From the NCBI GenBank assembly GCA_963703605.1, contig CAVPFC010000065.1, positions 1 to 64,000 on the forward strand: a stretch of DNA of 64,000 bases, read 5' to 3'. A program made the position numbers and the translations under genes. The notes beneath the pieces are model-generated. The model did not search any database. It saw only the letters and a list, made by a program, of their open reading frames with translations, and was not told the DNA's origin. The first letter of the stretch is position 1. Each line of letters begins with the position of its first letter. Below, one piece after another: positions 11,901 through 20,576 of the stretch. This DNA is from DASXKD01 sp963703605. GTDB lineage: Bacteria; Actinomycetota; Actinomycetes; Streptosporangiales; Streptosporangiaceae.

Positions 11901-12172
11901 ACGCGGGGCGCAATATTCTGGTCGGTCCTGGCATTGTCAATCTGGATGGATCGCTATTTCGCAACATCGGCGCCTTAGAGAAGTTTCATGCGCAATTCCG
12001 AGCAGAGTTCTTCAACGTCTTGAATCACACGAATTTTGCGTCGCCGGTGGTCCCGACGAACAATACCAGCCTGTTTGGAGCCAACGGAGCCCCAATTTCT
12101 TCGGCGGGCGTCCTCACCTCCACGACGACCACATCACGCCAGATACAGTTCGGACTGAAGCTGATCTGGTAG
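8996..12172 (+). CDS. Oar-like TonB-dependent outer-membrane receptor
   Basis: The 1,058-residue protein is an outer-membrane beta-barrel transporter that would take up a large ligand, powered by TonB. The GTG start at 8996 is set by an aaaggagg site nine bases upstream. A signal peptide (about 1-32, ending near CLAQ) is followed by a carboxypeptidase-regulatory-like domain (ISGSVRDSSERAIAGAHVSV through GTYQVSASKEGF), then a plug region with ELPLNGRDWT and the long barrel. The C-terminus ends TTTSRQIQFGLKLIW, with the terminal aromatic residue typical of barrel proteins. This architecture is hugely expanded in Acidobacteriota. The ligand cannot be read from the sequence, but sugars or peptides are common guesses. 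It lies between two paralogous sensor kinases, which may control it (inference). Confidence 0.93.
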   Translation: MLPTRAALASSSFTVACVTAIVLVTGSACLAQVAGGTISGSVRDSSERAIAGAHVSVKNSETAILRSVTADNDGIYTAPNLVAGTYQVSASKEGFATLVRSGVLVTVGSEEVIDFKLNPGEVKTKIEVSDAPPAIQLASSTLEATENSTTVRELPLNGRDWTTFAQLQAGVTGVYQYPLALSNQRANRGLGTQLSIGGMRPQGNNYRLDGISINDYSNGGPGSVLGVLLGVEAIQEFSVVTNSAPASYGRMSGGVINSITRSGTNELHGSAYEFLRNSALDARNFFDTTSSPPPFRRNQFGADVGGPIIKSKLFVFGDYEGIRQLLSTTTVDIVPSAAARTGNLTSGTVRVDPSVEPYLALYPLPNGPVEGDTGNFTLATPQSTNEDFFTSHSDFTIGKVDSLFGTYMFDNGKTDGPDSFNNNIIGTLSRRQAAVLEETHSFGAQMANTARLGFSRVVSQAAKSLKAINSVAADTSLGFLPDQYVGVITNSELSTFPGGFGAVGEFDFHYNSYQFYDDAFATLGTHSLKFGFAFENIRDNELGKTSPLGQFVFGSLSAFLQDQPVSFNAPIGNGITPRNLRQSIYAGYLMDDWRARHNLTLNLGLRYEAATVPSEAHGKLSNLPSLTSTTPHLGDPFFSNPTKLDFEPRVGFAWDPLGNGKTSIRGGFGIFDNLPLPYLFGATSLLSAPFFELGDVTTLPQGSFPKGAFPLLTTPTLRYAYIQPNPPRSYDMEWNFNIQQSIARDTVLQVGYTGSRGVHLPYFTNNFDMVLPTLTPQGYVWPVNGTPLNPNVGQISGTMWNADSIFHALEVQATRQLNHGLQAGVSYAWGKIIDSGSESANSNPGTFANSVPTLWFDERNGRGLADFDIRQNLSVNYIWEIPTFTAGPRALQWALNGWQWGGILHVASGEPFTPIITGDPLGMKGDQFDRPDVLTGPGCSGSRVNPGNPLDYIKTQCFAFPNPSTRFGDAGRNILVGPGIVNLDGSLFRNIGALEKFHAQFRAEFFNVLNHTNFASPVVPTNNTSLFGANGAPISSAGVLTSTTTTSRQIQFGLKLIW

Positions 12173-12242
12173 GCATGCGCTGGAAAAAGCGAGGGCCGAT
12201 GCTTGGCTCCTTGAATCAGTACGCGTCGGATAGTATGAGCGT

Positions 12243-15200
12243 ATGGGAGGGCCGGCTGTTGGGTTGAGACCTGCGCCGGGCGCGATTTTGCACACAGTTC
12301 ACGGCAAATTGGCGGGCGCGATGCTGGCGGGCATGCTGATAGCGAGAACTTGTGCGTTCGCGCTGAATCCGGCGCTAGACGTCAGCCAATACGCGCATAC
12401 AGCCTGGAAGATCCGGGATGGCTTTGCCAAGGGCTCCATTATCGCAATCGCGCAGACACCCGACGGGTACCTCTGGCTGGGAACAGCCTTTGGCTTGTAT
12501 CGCTTCGATGGCGTTCGAAACGTACTTTGGCAGCCACCGCCAGATCAGCAACTCCCTTCCAACACCATCACAAAACTGGTCGTGGCGCGTGACGGGACCC
12601 TTTGGATCGGTACATGGAGTGGACTAGCAAGCTGGAAGAACGGCAGGCTCACTCAGTACGCTGAGCTCGCTGGATCGGCCATCTTTGCTCTAGTTGAAGA
12701 TCGCGTGGGCTCAATATGGGTTGGCGCGAAGGGGCCCGACGGAAAACTCTGCGAAATTGGGAATGGCAGCGTCCGGTGCGGTCCGGAGATGGGCGGTGTT
12801 GACCGCGGCGTCTTCGGGTTGCATAAGGACAGCAAAGGAAATCTCTGGGTCGGATTAGAGACAGGGGTGTGGCGCTGGAGACCCGGACCGCCTGAATTCT
12901 ATGCGGTGCCAGGCCTGCCAAACGGAAGAATGCAGGGCATGGCCGATAGTGAGGATGGCACTGTCTTGATCGCCGCAACAGGCGCGGTCATGCGCTTAGC
13001 TGATGGGAGAGCGAAAGCCGTATATCAGTTCCCCACTGCGAGGCGAGGGTTCCGCGTCCTGAAAATGCTCCACGATCGCGACGGTGGTCTTTGGGTGGGT
13101 CCTGCGGGCCGGGGCATCGTGCATATACACCAGGGACGGACCGATGTGTTTTCAGACTCGGACGGACTGTCCGGCAACGACATTTACGATTTGTTTGAGG
13201 ATCGTGAGGGCAACATCTGGGTCGCCACTATCAATGGGCTCGACCGTTTTCACGAGCTTCCCGTGGTGACGTATTCCAGGAAACAAGGTTTGTCCGATAT
13301 TCCATGGGGAGGCCTGTTGGCGGCCACGGACGGGAGCATTTGGTTTGCTACTCTTGATGGGCTGAACCGGCTGAGTCATAGCCAGGTTACAGTGTATCGC
13401 CAGCATAGGACTGCGGCGAGCAAACAAAAGGCCGTCGGCAACGGATTGCCGGATGAGGGAGTCGGGTCCCTCTTTCAGGACTCTCGCGGGCGAATCTGGG
13501 TCTCCACACCGAGAGGAGTCGGCTACCTGGAGACTAATCGTTTTGTTCCTACGTCGGTTCCTGGTGGATTGGTGGGTTCCCTCACCGGGGACGCCTCGGG
13601 AAATCTGTGGATCGCTAACCGCGAACTCGGCCTCCTACGATTGTCGCAGCACCGTGTGTTCCCACCTATTCCATGGTCTACATTTGGACGCAAGGATCCT
13701 GCGGTTGTTTTGGCTCCGGATCCTTTGCACGGTGGCCTGTGGCTCGGATTTTCGGGGGGTGGCGTCGTCTGGTTTCGTGATGGCCAGGTCCGCTCGTCCT
13801 ACTCGGCCACCGATGGACTAGGCAAGGGGGCTGTCAATCAGCTTCGATTCGACACTGAAGGCGCACTTTGGATCGCCACTGAGGGCGGAATCACCCGATT
13901 GAAAGATGGCCATATCGCCACGTTAACGAGCAAGAGCGGATTGCCTTGCGATGCGGTTCAGTGGACGATAGAAGACGACGCCCAATCGGTCTGGCTCATG
14001 ATGCCCTGCGGTTTGGTACGGGTTGCGCGCTCCGAGTTGGACCCGTGGGCTAGTGCTGCAGCCAAGACCCCTGGCACGATCCACACTACAGTTTTCGATA
14101 ATTCGGACGGGCTAAGGACTTTCGCTGTGGTTGGCGATTATACGCCGCGCGTCTCCAAGTCAGAAGATGGGAAACTGTGGTTTATGAGTCCCGACGGCAT
14201 CAGCGTCGTAGATCCGCACAAGCTTCCCTTCAACAAGCTCCCACCACCGGTGCATATCGAAAAAGTCGCCGCTGACCGCAAGGAGTACGGGAAAAATTTG
14301 TCGGGCGATGTGCAATCGAGTCCCCGCCTACCCTCGCCGGTGCGCGAGCTAGAGATCGACTACTCAGCCCTCAGTCTTGTTATGCCGGAGAAGGTATTAT
14401 TTCGCTACAAGCTTGAAGGCTGGGATCAAGATTGGCAGGACGCTGGCACTCGCCGGCAAGCTTTCTACAGTAACCTTCCTCCGCGCAATTACACCTTCCG
14501 CGTGAAGGCTTGCAATAGCAGCGGCTTATGGAACGAAGCCGGTACGTCCCTCAATTTCTCCGTCGCCCCGGCCTACTACCAAACTTACTGGTTCCGTTTG
14601 TCGTGCTTTGCAGCCTTCATTGGGCTGCTCTGGGCACTTCATCGATGGCGCATTCATCAGCTCACGGGTCAGGAAAAGCGTCTGCGAGACGTTGTGGAAA
14701 CAATTCCGGCGATGACTTTCACTGCCTTGCCTGACGGCTCCAGCACATTTGTAAATAAACGATGGACCGAATACACCGGGCTTTCTGTCGAGCAGAGCTC
14801 AGGCGCAGGCTGGCAGCGTGCGATCCATCCCGAAGATCTTGTGCGCCATTCCGAGAAGTGGCGCATCTCCGTTGCGACCGGTCAGCTTTTCGAAGACGAG
14901 GCGCGCTTTCGTTGCGCCGCTGACGGGGGATATCGATGGTTTCTGGTGCGTGGAGTACCACTTCGGGACCAGCATGGAAAAATTGTTAGATGGTACGGAA
15001 CCCTCACAAACATTGAAGATAGCAAGCGTGCCGGGGAAGCCCTGCAGCGAAGCGAGCTTTATCTCAGAGAGGGGCAGCGCCTCGCGCACACGGGTAGCTG
15101 GGCCTTCAACTCGGCTGGATTCGATTACTGGTCTTCCGAGTTGTTCCACGTTTATGGCCTTGATCCAGACGGGAAGCCGCCAACAATAAAAGAATATTTG

Positions 15201-16139
15201 GACCTCGTACACCCGGAAGATCGGAACTTCATGGAACAAGAAATTAAAAAGATGCTGGCCAACCATTGCGAATTTGACTTCACGAAGCGGATTGTGCGGC
15301 CGGATGGAAATATACGCTACGTACGTTGTGTGGGTGTTCCGGTCATTCAAGGGGAGATTTTCCAGGGGTTCGTTGGGACAGGGATAGATGTTACCGAGCA
15401 GGAGTTGCTTGAACAAGAAAGGGAGCGCCTACGTCAATTAGAGACTGAGCTCGCGCACACTAATCGCGTGAGCATGTTGGGGGAAATGGCCGCGTCGCTG
15501 GCACACGAAATCAAGCAGCCCATCGCGGCCGCCATCACCAGTGCCAACAGCTGCATCGAATGGCTGGCGCACGAACCTCCCAACCTTGATCGGGCCCGTG
15601 CGGCAGCAGCCAAAATCGATAAGTATGGGAATCGTGCGGCTGAGATTATCGACCATATTCGGTCGCTGTATAGGAAGTCTCCTCCACAAAGTGAACTGAT
15701 CGACGTGAACGAAATCGTCCACGAAATATTCACATTGCTGCAGGGTGAGGCTATCCGATACTCCATTACCATGCGATCCGAACTTGCTGGCGAACTGCCC
15801 AAAATCAACGCAGACTGCGTGCAACTGCAGCAGGTCTTCATGAACCTCATGCTCAATGCTATCGAAGCCATGCGGGACGAGGGCGGAGAGCTTACGGTGA
15901 AATCGCGGCGGCAGGATGGTCAACTGCTGTTCTCGGTCAGCGATACAGGCCCGGGACTACCAACTGGGAATGTTGACCAGATCTTTTCTGCCTTCTTTAC
16001 TACCAAGCCCCAAGGCAGCGGCATGGGATTAGCAATCAGCCGCTCCATTGTGGAGTCGCATGGTGGCCGGTTGTGGGCAACCGCCAACGATGGACGAGGT
16101 GCAACCTTTCATTTCACCTTGCCCACCGAGCTGACGTAG
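12243..16139 (+). CDS. Hybrid-periplasmic sensor histidine kinase (propeller, Y_Y_Y, two PAS, HisKA, HATPase)
   Basis: The 1,298-residue membrane kinase has an N-terminal export signal, two seven-bladed-type propeller halves built from Reg_prop repeats (about 45-690; for example DGYLWLGTAFGLYRFDG, GNLWVGLETGVWRW, GNIWVATINGLDRF), a Y_Y_Y domain (about 700-772), one transmembrane helix (about 777-800) and two PAS domains (about 819-932 and 939-1052). The HisKA box follows with the phospho-acceptor His near 1088 in LAHEIKQP, then the ATPase with N, D and G boxes (NAIEAM, DTGPGLP, GSGMGLAI). The periplasmic propeller probably senses a ligand made available by the neighbouring TonB receptor (inference from similar polysaccharide loci). 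The last 740 bp are almost identical to the pseudogene copy at 4949-8834. Confidence 0.94.
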   Translation: MGGPAVGLRPAPGAILHTVHGKLAGAMLAGMLIARTCAFALNPALDVSQYAHTAWKIRDGFAKGSIIAIAQTPDGYLWLGTAFGLYRFDGVRNVLWQPPPDQQLPSNTITKLVVARDGTLWIGTWSGLASWKNGRLTQYAELAGSAIFALVEDRVGSIWVGAKGPDGKLCEIGNGSVRCGPEMGGVDRGVFGLHKDSKGNLWVGLETGVWRWRPGPPEFYAVPGLPNGRMQGMADSEDGTVLIAATGAVMRLADGRAKAVYQFPTARRGFRVLKMLHDRDGGLWVGPAGRGIVHIHQGRTDVFSDSDGLSGNDIYDLFEDREGNIWVATINGLDRFHELPVVTYSRKQGLSDIPWGGLLAATDGSIWFATLDGLNRLSHSQVTVYRQHRTAASKQKAVGNGLPDEGVGSLFQDSRGRIWVSTPRGVGYLETNRFVPTSVPGGLVGSLTGDASGNLWIANRELGLLRLSQHRVFPPIPWSTFGRKDPAVVLAPDPLHGGLWLGFSGGGVVWFRDGQVRSSYSATDGLGKGAVNQLRFDTEGALWIATEGGITRLKDGHIATLTSKSGLPCDAVQWTIEDDAQSVWLMMPCGLVRVARSELDPWASAAAKTPGTIHTTVFDNSDGLRTFAVVGDYTPRVSKSEDGKLWFMSPDGISVVDPHKLPFNKLPPPVHIEKVAADRKEYGKNLSGDVQSSPRLPSPVRELEIDYSALSLVMPEKVLFRYKLEGWDQDWQDAGTRRQAFYSNLPPRNYTFRVKACNSSGLWNEAGTSLNFSVAPAYYQTYWFRLSCFAAFIGLLWALHRWRIHQLTGQEKRLRDVVETIPAMTFTALPDGSSTFVNKRWTEYTGLSVEQSSGAGWQRAIHPEDLVRHSEKWRISVATGQLFEDEARFRCAADGGYRWFLVRGVPLRDQHGKIVRWYGTLTNIEDSKRAGEALQRSELYLREGQRLAHTGSWAFNSAGFDYWSSELFHVYGLDPDGKPPTIKEYLDLVHPEDRNFMEQEIKKMLANHCEFDFTKRIVRPDGNIRYVRCVGVPVIQGEIFQGFVGTGIDVTEQELLEQERERLRQLETELAHTNRVSMLGEMAASLAHEIKQPIAAAITSANSCIEWLAHEPPNLDRARAAAAKIDKYGNRAAEIIDHIRSLYRKSPPQSELIDVNEIVHEIFTLLQGEAIRYSITMRSELAGELPKINADCVQLQQVFMNLMLNAIEAMRDEGGELTVKSRRQDGQLLFSVSDTGPGLPTGNVDQIFSAFFTTKPQGSGMGLAISRSIVESHGGRLWATANDGRGATFHFTLPTELT
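15390..16130 (+). repeat. Near-identical 741-bp direct repeat, copy 2 (kinase core)
   Basis: Partner of 8064-8804. The left boundary lies at the conserved valine-threonine-glutamate codons after the second PAS domain, and the right boundary lies a few codons before the stop. The pseudogene copy ends with a short different tail. Confidence 0.9.
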
Positions 16140-16565
16140 TCATCGCGTCTGGCTACCTAAAGCGCTTCAGTCCTCCTTTGGTATTTTCCACCAGATCGAC
16201 TGCCATCTCCTTTTGTAATTCTCGGCCTTTGCTGTAATTTGATTCGGCCAATAACGCACTGGGGACGAACGTTAATCAGGTCGGGAGGCGGAGCTTCTTC
16301 AAGAACGCCCTGAGGAAATTGTGTACATGGGAACCACACACAAAATACAGAATAAGAAACTGTACCAATGCGACCCGGAATTGTCGAAACAAAGCATGAG
16401 AGTGCATCAAAGACCGCTCGGCGAATTTCCTTTAAGAATCAATAACTTCCTGCTTTCACTGCCATTTCATCGCAAAATCACCGCTGTTCCATTTACACCT
16501 GTCCCCCCTTGCGGTGAACAGACGAGCATAGGCGTGATTGATCAAAACGATATTGGGTTCGCGGC
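16140..16565. other. Intergenic, 426 bp, no gene recognised
   Basis: Small frames exist, but none resembles a known protein or has a convincing start site. It probably carries the promoter of the receiver gene that follows. I see no repeat or strong hairpin. Confidence 0.5.
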
Positions 16566-17006
16566 ATGCCAGGGGACCAGAGGTCCAAGTTGATTGCTAT
16601 CATCGATGACAATGAGTCGATGCAGGACACCCTGTGTGACCTAATCGAGTCGAGGGGGTTTGAGGCACAATGCTTCGGATCCGCAAAAGCGTTCCTCGAA
16701 TCCGATTTGTATCGTAAGGCTGCGTGCTTGATCGTTGACATCCACATGCCGAAGATGTCGGGTCCGGAGTTGCAGGCCAGGCTGAAACAAGAGGAGTGCA
16801 ATGATCCCATCATCTTTATTACGGCGTTTGACGATGCCGAGATACGGGCTCAAGCCATGAAAGAGGGTGCAGTCGAGTTCCTTGCAAAACCATTCGATCA
16901 TCAGCTGTTGCTTAAAATCCTGCGATGCACCCTCGACAGTGAGACCTACGGCGTCGGCTCATCGCGGTTTGCGATTGCGTCCAGAAGCGCTCGCGATTCT
17001 TTATGA
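16566..17006 (+). CDS. Receiver-only response regulator, second copy
   Basis: The 146-residue protein is a paralogue of the receiver at 3471 and shares its opening (KLIAIIDD), acidic pocket, phospho-acceptor D58 in CLIVDIHMP, T87 in FITAFDD and K108 in LAKPF. After the receiver it has about 25 poorly conserved residues and no DNA-binding domain. The FixJ-type HTH expected from its sequence is absent here too. It lies 3' of the intact sensor kinase in the same orientation, so it is the natural phospho-transfer partner (inference), but the output is unclear. Confidence 0.85.
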   Translation: MPGDQRSKLIAIIDDNESMQDTLCDLIESRGFEAQCFGSAKAFLESDLYRKAACLIVDIHMPKMSGPELQARLKQEECNDPIIFITAFDDAEIRAQAMKEGAVEFLAKPFDHQLLLKILRCTLDSETYGVGSSRFAIASRSARDSL

Positions 17007-17066
17007 AGTCCTCAAGATCGCTTCCCACACTTGAATACGGCTTCCTATACGTAAAATGAAAATGAC

Positions 17067-18279
17067 TTACTCAGGCGCGCTGCCCATCGCATCTTTCCGC
17101 TCCCGTTGTGCACTGGCGAATGTTGGTGCGTTCGACAGGTCCCTGGCGGGTTGTCGCGCGGATTCATGCATGTGAATGGCGAGATAGTTATATCGCCCAC
17201 TTGTGCATTGCGCCTTTTGCGACCATGCCCCACAACGCTTGCCACTGCCGATATAGGCGTGAGCGCGGTCGCGAACATTCAGGCCGACATAGTTGAGCTG
17301 TTCTCCAGCCGGACAGCGATAACTGTTGCTTTGGGGAAGATAAGTAAAACGCTCGGGACCGTAGAGTGGGTTGTTCTTGCGCAGAGGACTGTCCCGGGTG
17401 CGCATATACGGTGTGATCCCCCGCTCCATTAACCAACTGCAGAAACTCACCGTTGCCGTACGTGGCATCAGCAACCACCGACTCCGGTTCGCGTCCTTGC
17501 CATTCGGCGAAACGAGCGATCATGGCTTGTGCGGCTACCGTCTCTTGACTCATCCGGGCTGCAGTTGCTTGCACTCCCACGATCACGCAATTGTGGTTGT
17601 CCACCAGATAGTTGTCGTAATACCCTAGCCGGGCCGGAGTTCCACCCTTGGTCGCGTAGGTCGCATCGGGATCAGTGGTGGACACCAGTTTCTGCTCATG
17701 CAGCGGCTCTTCGGTCGGATTCTGCTGCTCCAGTTCCACCAGGTACTGGCGCACCGTTTGCTTCACCTGCGCCGCCTCCGCTAGCTGTCGCGTGGAATGC
17801 GGCTCTGCTTGCTGGCATTTGCTTCCACGAAACTGCCGTCCACCGACAAGTCATCTCCCCGCACAGTCCCGCTTCCAGACAGCGCGCCCCGATCTCTTCA
17901 AACAGCTGCCCGAATAGCTTCGACTCTTGGAATCGTCCGTGCCGATTCTTGGAAAATGTAGAGTGGTGCGGTATCTCCTGATCGAAGCCCAGCCCGGTAA
18001 ACCAGCAGCAGGCCAGATGCATGCGCAGTTCCGCAGTTCCTCCACCAACTTGCGCTCGCTGGTGATGCCGTACAGATAGCCGATCAACGGGATGCGCAGC
18101 AGAAGTTCGGGGTCAATCGACGGCCGGCTGGTCTCGCTGTAACTCCCTTTCAGCTTTTCCCGCACGAAGGCCAAGCTGATGTGCTTTTCGATCAGCCGCA
18201 GCAGATCATTCTCAGGAACCTGATCTTCAAGGCGGAAGTAGTAGAACAACGCTTCGGAACGATCCTGTTGCCACATCAT
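17067..18279 (-). pseudogene. Decayed IS1182/IS5-type transposase
   Basis: Read on the minus strand, the start at about 18279 gives LFYYFRLEDQVPENDLLRLI and then IDPELLLRIPLIGYLYGITS plus ERKLVEELR. The next pieces are HHSTFSKNRHGRFQESKLF in a second frame and STTDPDATYATKGGTPARLG with VADATYGNGEFL in another. The zinc-ribbon-like C-terminal block follows with SNSYRCPAGEQLNY and CGAWSQKAQCT. These are the ordered domains of IS1182-family transposases (DUF772 and DDE parts). At least three frameshifts separate them, and the last part after RERKDA is missing. I did not find convincing terminal inverted repeats, so the element ends are unknown. Confidence 0.8.
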
Positions 18280-18650
18280 GATTAACAAGCCTCCGGGTAT
18301 CGCGATCCACAGCATGGCAAGCATTCCTCCTTCTTATTACCATGCTTCTGCGGCCATTCCGATCGCTAATCACAGTGACTTTTTCAACACCCACGCCTGA
18401 TAACAACAGTTACTTCCGGTTAGCCCGTCATCCGCCCACGATCAACAGTGGGTCTCCAACAGGGATTCCAATTTGCCACAACCGGGCTCTTGGGGAGTTA
18501 GCGGCACTCGTCCGGTTAGCGCATGAGCCAGGCTCTAAGGCATCTGGTCTTGCGCAAGGATAAAGCTAAAGTCGGAAATTCAGTCGGAAATTCCGGTTGA
18601 ATTCCGGGAGCTTCGGCGCTAGACTCCCCGGCAACAAGAGGACGCAGCGT
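18280..18650. other. Intergenic, about 370 bp
   Basis: This gap lies between the decayed transposase and the Tat-exported protein. The left part may contain the eroded end of the insertion sequence. A short duplication (aaagtcggaaattcag/tcggaaattccg) occurs near 18570-18595. No gene is supported. Confidence 0.45.
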
Positions 18651-19439
18651 ATGCAATTCGATCGTCGAGCCTTCCTTGCGACCCTAGGAACGGCAGCCGC
18701 TATCAGCGCCATGCCTTCCGAGGCCCTGGCCGACGCGCTTGAGCACCACATGATTGCAAATATCGGCGCGGAGACGACCGCGAACGAGCTAAAGGTTCGG
18801 CTCGGCACGGGATTACTGTTCGGCGGGCCCTTGCCGAGCGGCAAAGCGCCGGCGGAGCTGAAGAAGCTGGAGCCGATGCCGGAGAAACCGACATTGGTCG
18901 ATTTCTTTAAGTACCGGTTCGCACCAGCGACGGCGGCCCATGTCTTGCAGAGCGCGACTGATGCGATGAAAAAGGGCGAGAAAGAGGAATTGATCCTCGC
19001 CTGCCTTCTTCATGATGTTGTGCTCAACCTGATCAAGGTTGACCACGGGTGGTGGGGTGCGCAAATGATGGAGCCCTACGTCTCGGAGAAGATCAGTTGG
19101 GGCATCCGCTATCACCAGGCCCTACGCTTCTACCCGGATCATTCCGTCGGCTACGAGTACCCAGAGGCGTACAACCAGATTTTCGGCAAGGACTACGTGC
19201 CGCCTCCCTACATCAAGCAAGCCTACGAGTATGCCCGCAACCACAGGTCATACATGGACGCGCGCATGATCACTGTGCACGACCTCTACGCTTTCGATCC
19301 GACCATGAAGGTCGCGATAGATCCATTCATCGACATAATCGGTCGTCACTTCAAACAACCGAAGGAAGGGCTCGGGTACGACAATAGCCCCGTCGCGCAC
19401 ATGTGGCGGACACTCATTTTTCCTGACACCCCACTTTAG
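18651..19439 (+). CDS. Tat-exported HD-domain-like protein of unknown function
   Basis: The protein of 262 residues begins with a twin-arginine signal (DRRAFLATLGTAAAISAMP), so it should be exported folded to the periplasm. The start at 18651 places the RR motif at residues 4-5 and has a purine-rich site upstream; an in-frame ATG at 18597 is less likely. The middle contains ILACLLHDVVLNLIKVDHGW and then GIRYHQALRFYPDHSVGYEYP, a pattern of spaced His and Asp like HD-family metal-dependent hydrolases (LLHD motif). A substrate cannot be named. It has no close operon partners. The HD assignment is by motif only and could be wrong. Confidence 0.75.
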   Translation: MQFDRRAFLATLGTAAAISAMPSEALADALEHHMIANIGAETTANELKVRLGTGLLFGGPLPSGKAPAELKKLEPMPEKPTLVDFFKYRFAPATAAHVLQSATDAMKKGEKEELILACLLHDVVLNLIKVDHGWWGAQMMEPYVSEKISWGIRYHQALRFYPDHSVGYEYPEAYNQIFGKDYVPPPYIKQAYEYARNHRSYMDARMITVHDLYAFDPTMKVAIDPFIDIIGRHFKQPKEGLGYDNSPVAHMWRTLIFPDTPL

Positions 19440-19784
19440 GTACCTGCCTTCTCCAGCATGGTAGATGCCGGGGGGACCGCGAGTCCATACGCGACGACAC
19501 GCCGAGCCCTCTGCTCGCATGCATGAATCACTCGCCGTAACTGAGAAAGTGTCAGTCACGTGAAATCACTGGATGCTTCAAGTCCGGATTAGTCGCAAAC
19601 ATTGAGGAAGAGCAGGCCAGGCCAGCCGTAGCAGCATTCGTGGCCAGGTCGGTTCCGGGTGAGTTGTCGGCAACTCTTACCTTGGGATTACTTCAGGTTT
19701 GCCCGCATCCGGACACAATTCACGAAGGTGACAAGGTGAGCCGCGCATCTGCGTGATTTGCATCACCCTCTGCTGGAACTATCG
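19440..19784. other. Intergenic, 345 bp, nothing recognised
   Basis: The gap lies between the stop of the Tat protein and the stop of the minus-strand TetR gene (convergent arrangement). No coding frame, tRNA or clear terminator hairpin is visible. Confidence 0.45.
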
Positions 19785-20429
19785 CTAGGCCCCGCGGAGC
19801 GGTCGGGATCGCTTGGATTTACCGTTCTTCGATTTGCTCTTCTTGTCCCAGCCGCCAAGATTGAGAGCGACAGCCGTGCAAGCGGCGCGCAATTCATCCG
19901 CAAGAGCGCGGTCGACCATGGTCCGCGCCACGACCATGCCTCCTATGGATAAGGCAGCTATGCTCTGTGCGATGGTGCGGCGAAGGCGGCCTTTCTCGAT
20001 CAAACTCCGCTCCAAGACGCTCACCATTGCCTTGAAGACGGTCTCGTAAGCGCGCTTTGCACTTACGCCGCTACGCGCGACATCGGTCGGCAATGCGACC
20101 ATGGGGCAGGAGTTCTCGACGTCCTCGAAATGCTGGCGGGATAGATAGGCGCGGACGACTTGTGGTCCCACGTCGGTCGATGACAGATCCACATGCACAC
20201 CTTCCCAGCAGCTTTTCCACTGCGGGTCGGTGAAGAAGCAACCTAATACCTCGGCATACAGATCGCCCTTGCTTTTGAAATAGCTATAAAATCCACCGTG
20301 CGTTAGACCGACACCGGCCATAATCTGGTTGAGAGAGACACTCTCAAAGCCATGGCGATTAAATAGTTTGCGTGCGCTGTCGACGATGCCTTTCTTTACC
20401 GTCGCGCGATGACCAGCGGGGTAAGGCAT
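19785..20429 (-). CDS. TetR/AcrR-family transcriptional repressor
   Basis: The 214-residue protein has an N-terminal TetR helix-turn-helix (DSARKLFNRHGFESVSLNQI then VGLTHGGFYSYFKSKGDLYA) and a C-terminal ligand-binding domain resembling TetR_C proteins with the CPMVALPTDVARSG signature. I chose the start at 20429 because an AGGAGG site lies six to seven bases upstream (minus strand) and because the longer frame has no homology. It is divergent from the SRPBCC gene at 20577, sharing a 147-bp control region with an inverted repeat. It probably represses that gene and itself (inference from the usual TetR arrangement). Confidence 0.92.
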   Translation of the reverse strand: MPYPAGHRATVKKGIVDSARKLFNRHGFESVSLNQIMAGVGLTHGGFYSYFKSKGDLYAEVLGCFFTDPQWKSCWEGVHVDLSSTDVGPQVVRAYLSRQHFEDVENSCPMVALPTDVARSGVSAKRAYETVFKAMVSVLERSLIEKGRLRRTIAQSIAALSIGGMVVARTMVDRALADELRAACTAVALNLGGWDKKSKSKNGKSKRSRPLRGA

Positions 20430-20489
20430 GACGCCTCCTTGTTCTCTAGGCGCTGAAGTACGCCTCGAAAGGGGTTTGCCTGTCCAAAG

Positions 20490-20511
20490 AAATATTATCT
20501 TGAACATATTT
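20490..20511. promoter_or_regulatory. Candidate TetR operator in divergent promoter region
   Basis: An inverted repeat, AAATAT - 10 bases - ATATTT, lies midway between the divergent TetR and SRPBCC starts in an AT-rich patch. Position and symmetry fit an operator, but AT-rich repeats also arise by chance. Confidence 0.35.
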
Positions 20512-20576
20512 TCGCACAGTGCTGTTATGCGAGGGACGGTTGAACGCAAAATTCGGGAGGACTAAGGACACTGACT

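Noticed and set aside
16321..16593. 90-codon frame upstream of the second receiver gene
   Set aside because: No homology and no ribosome site. It overlaps the real start of the receiver gene.
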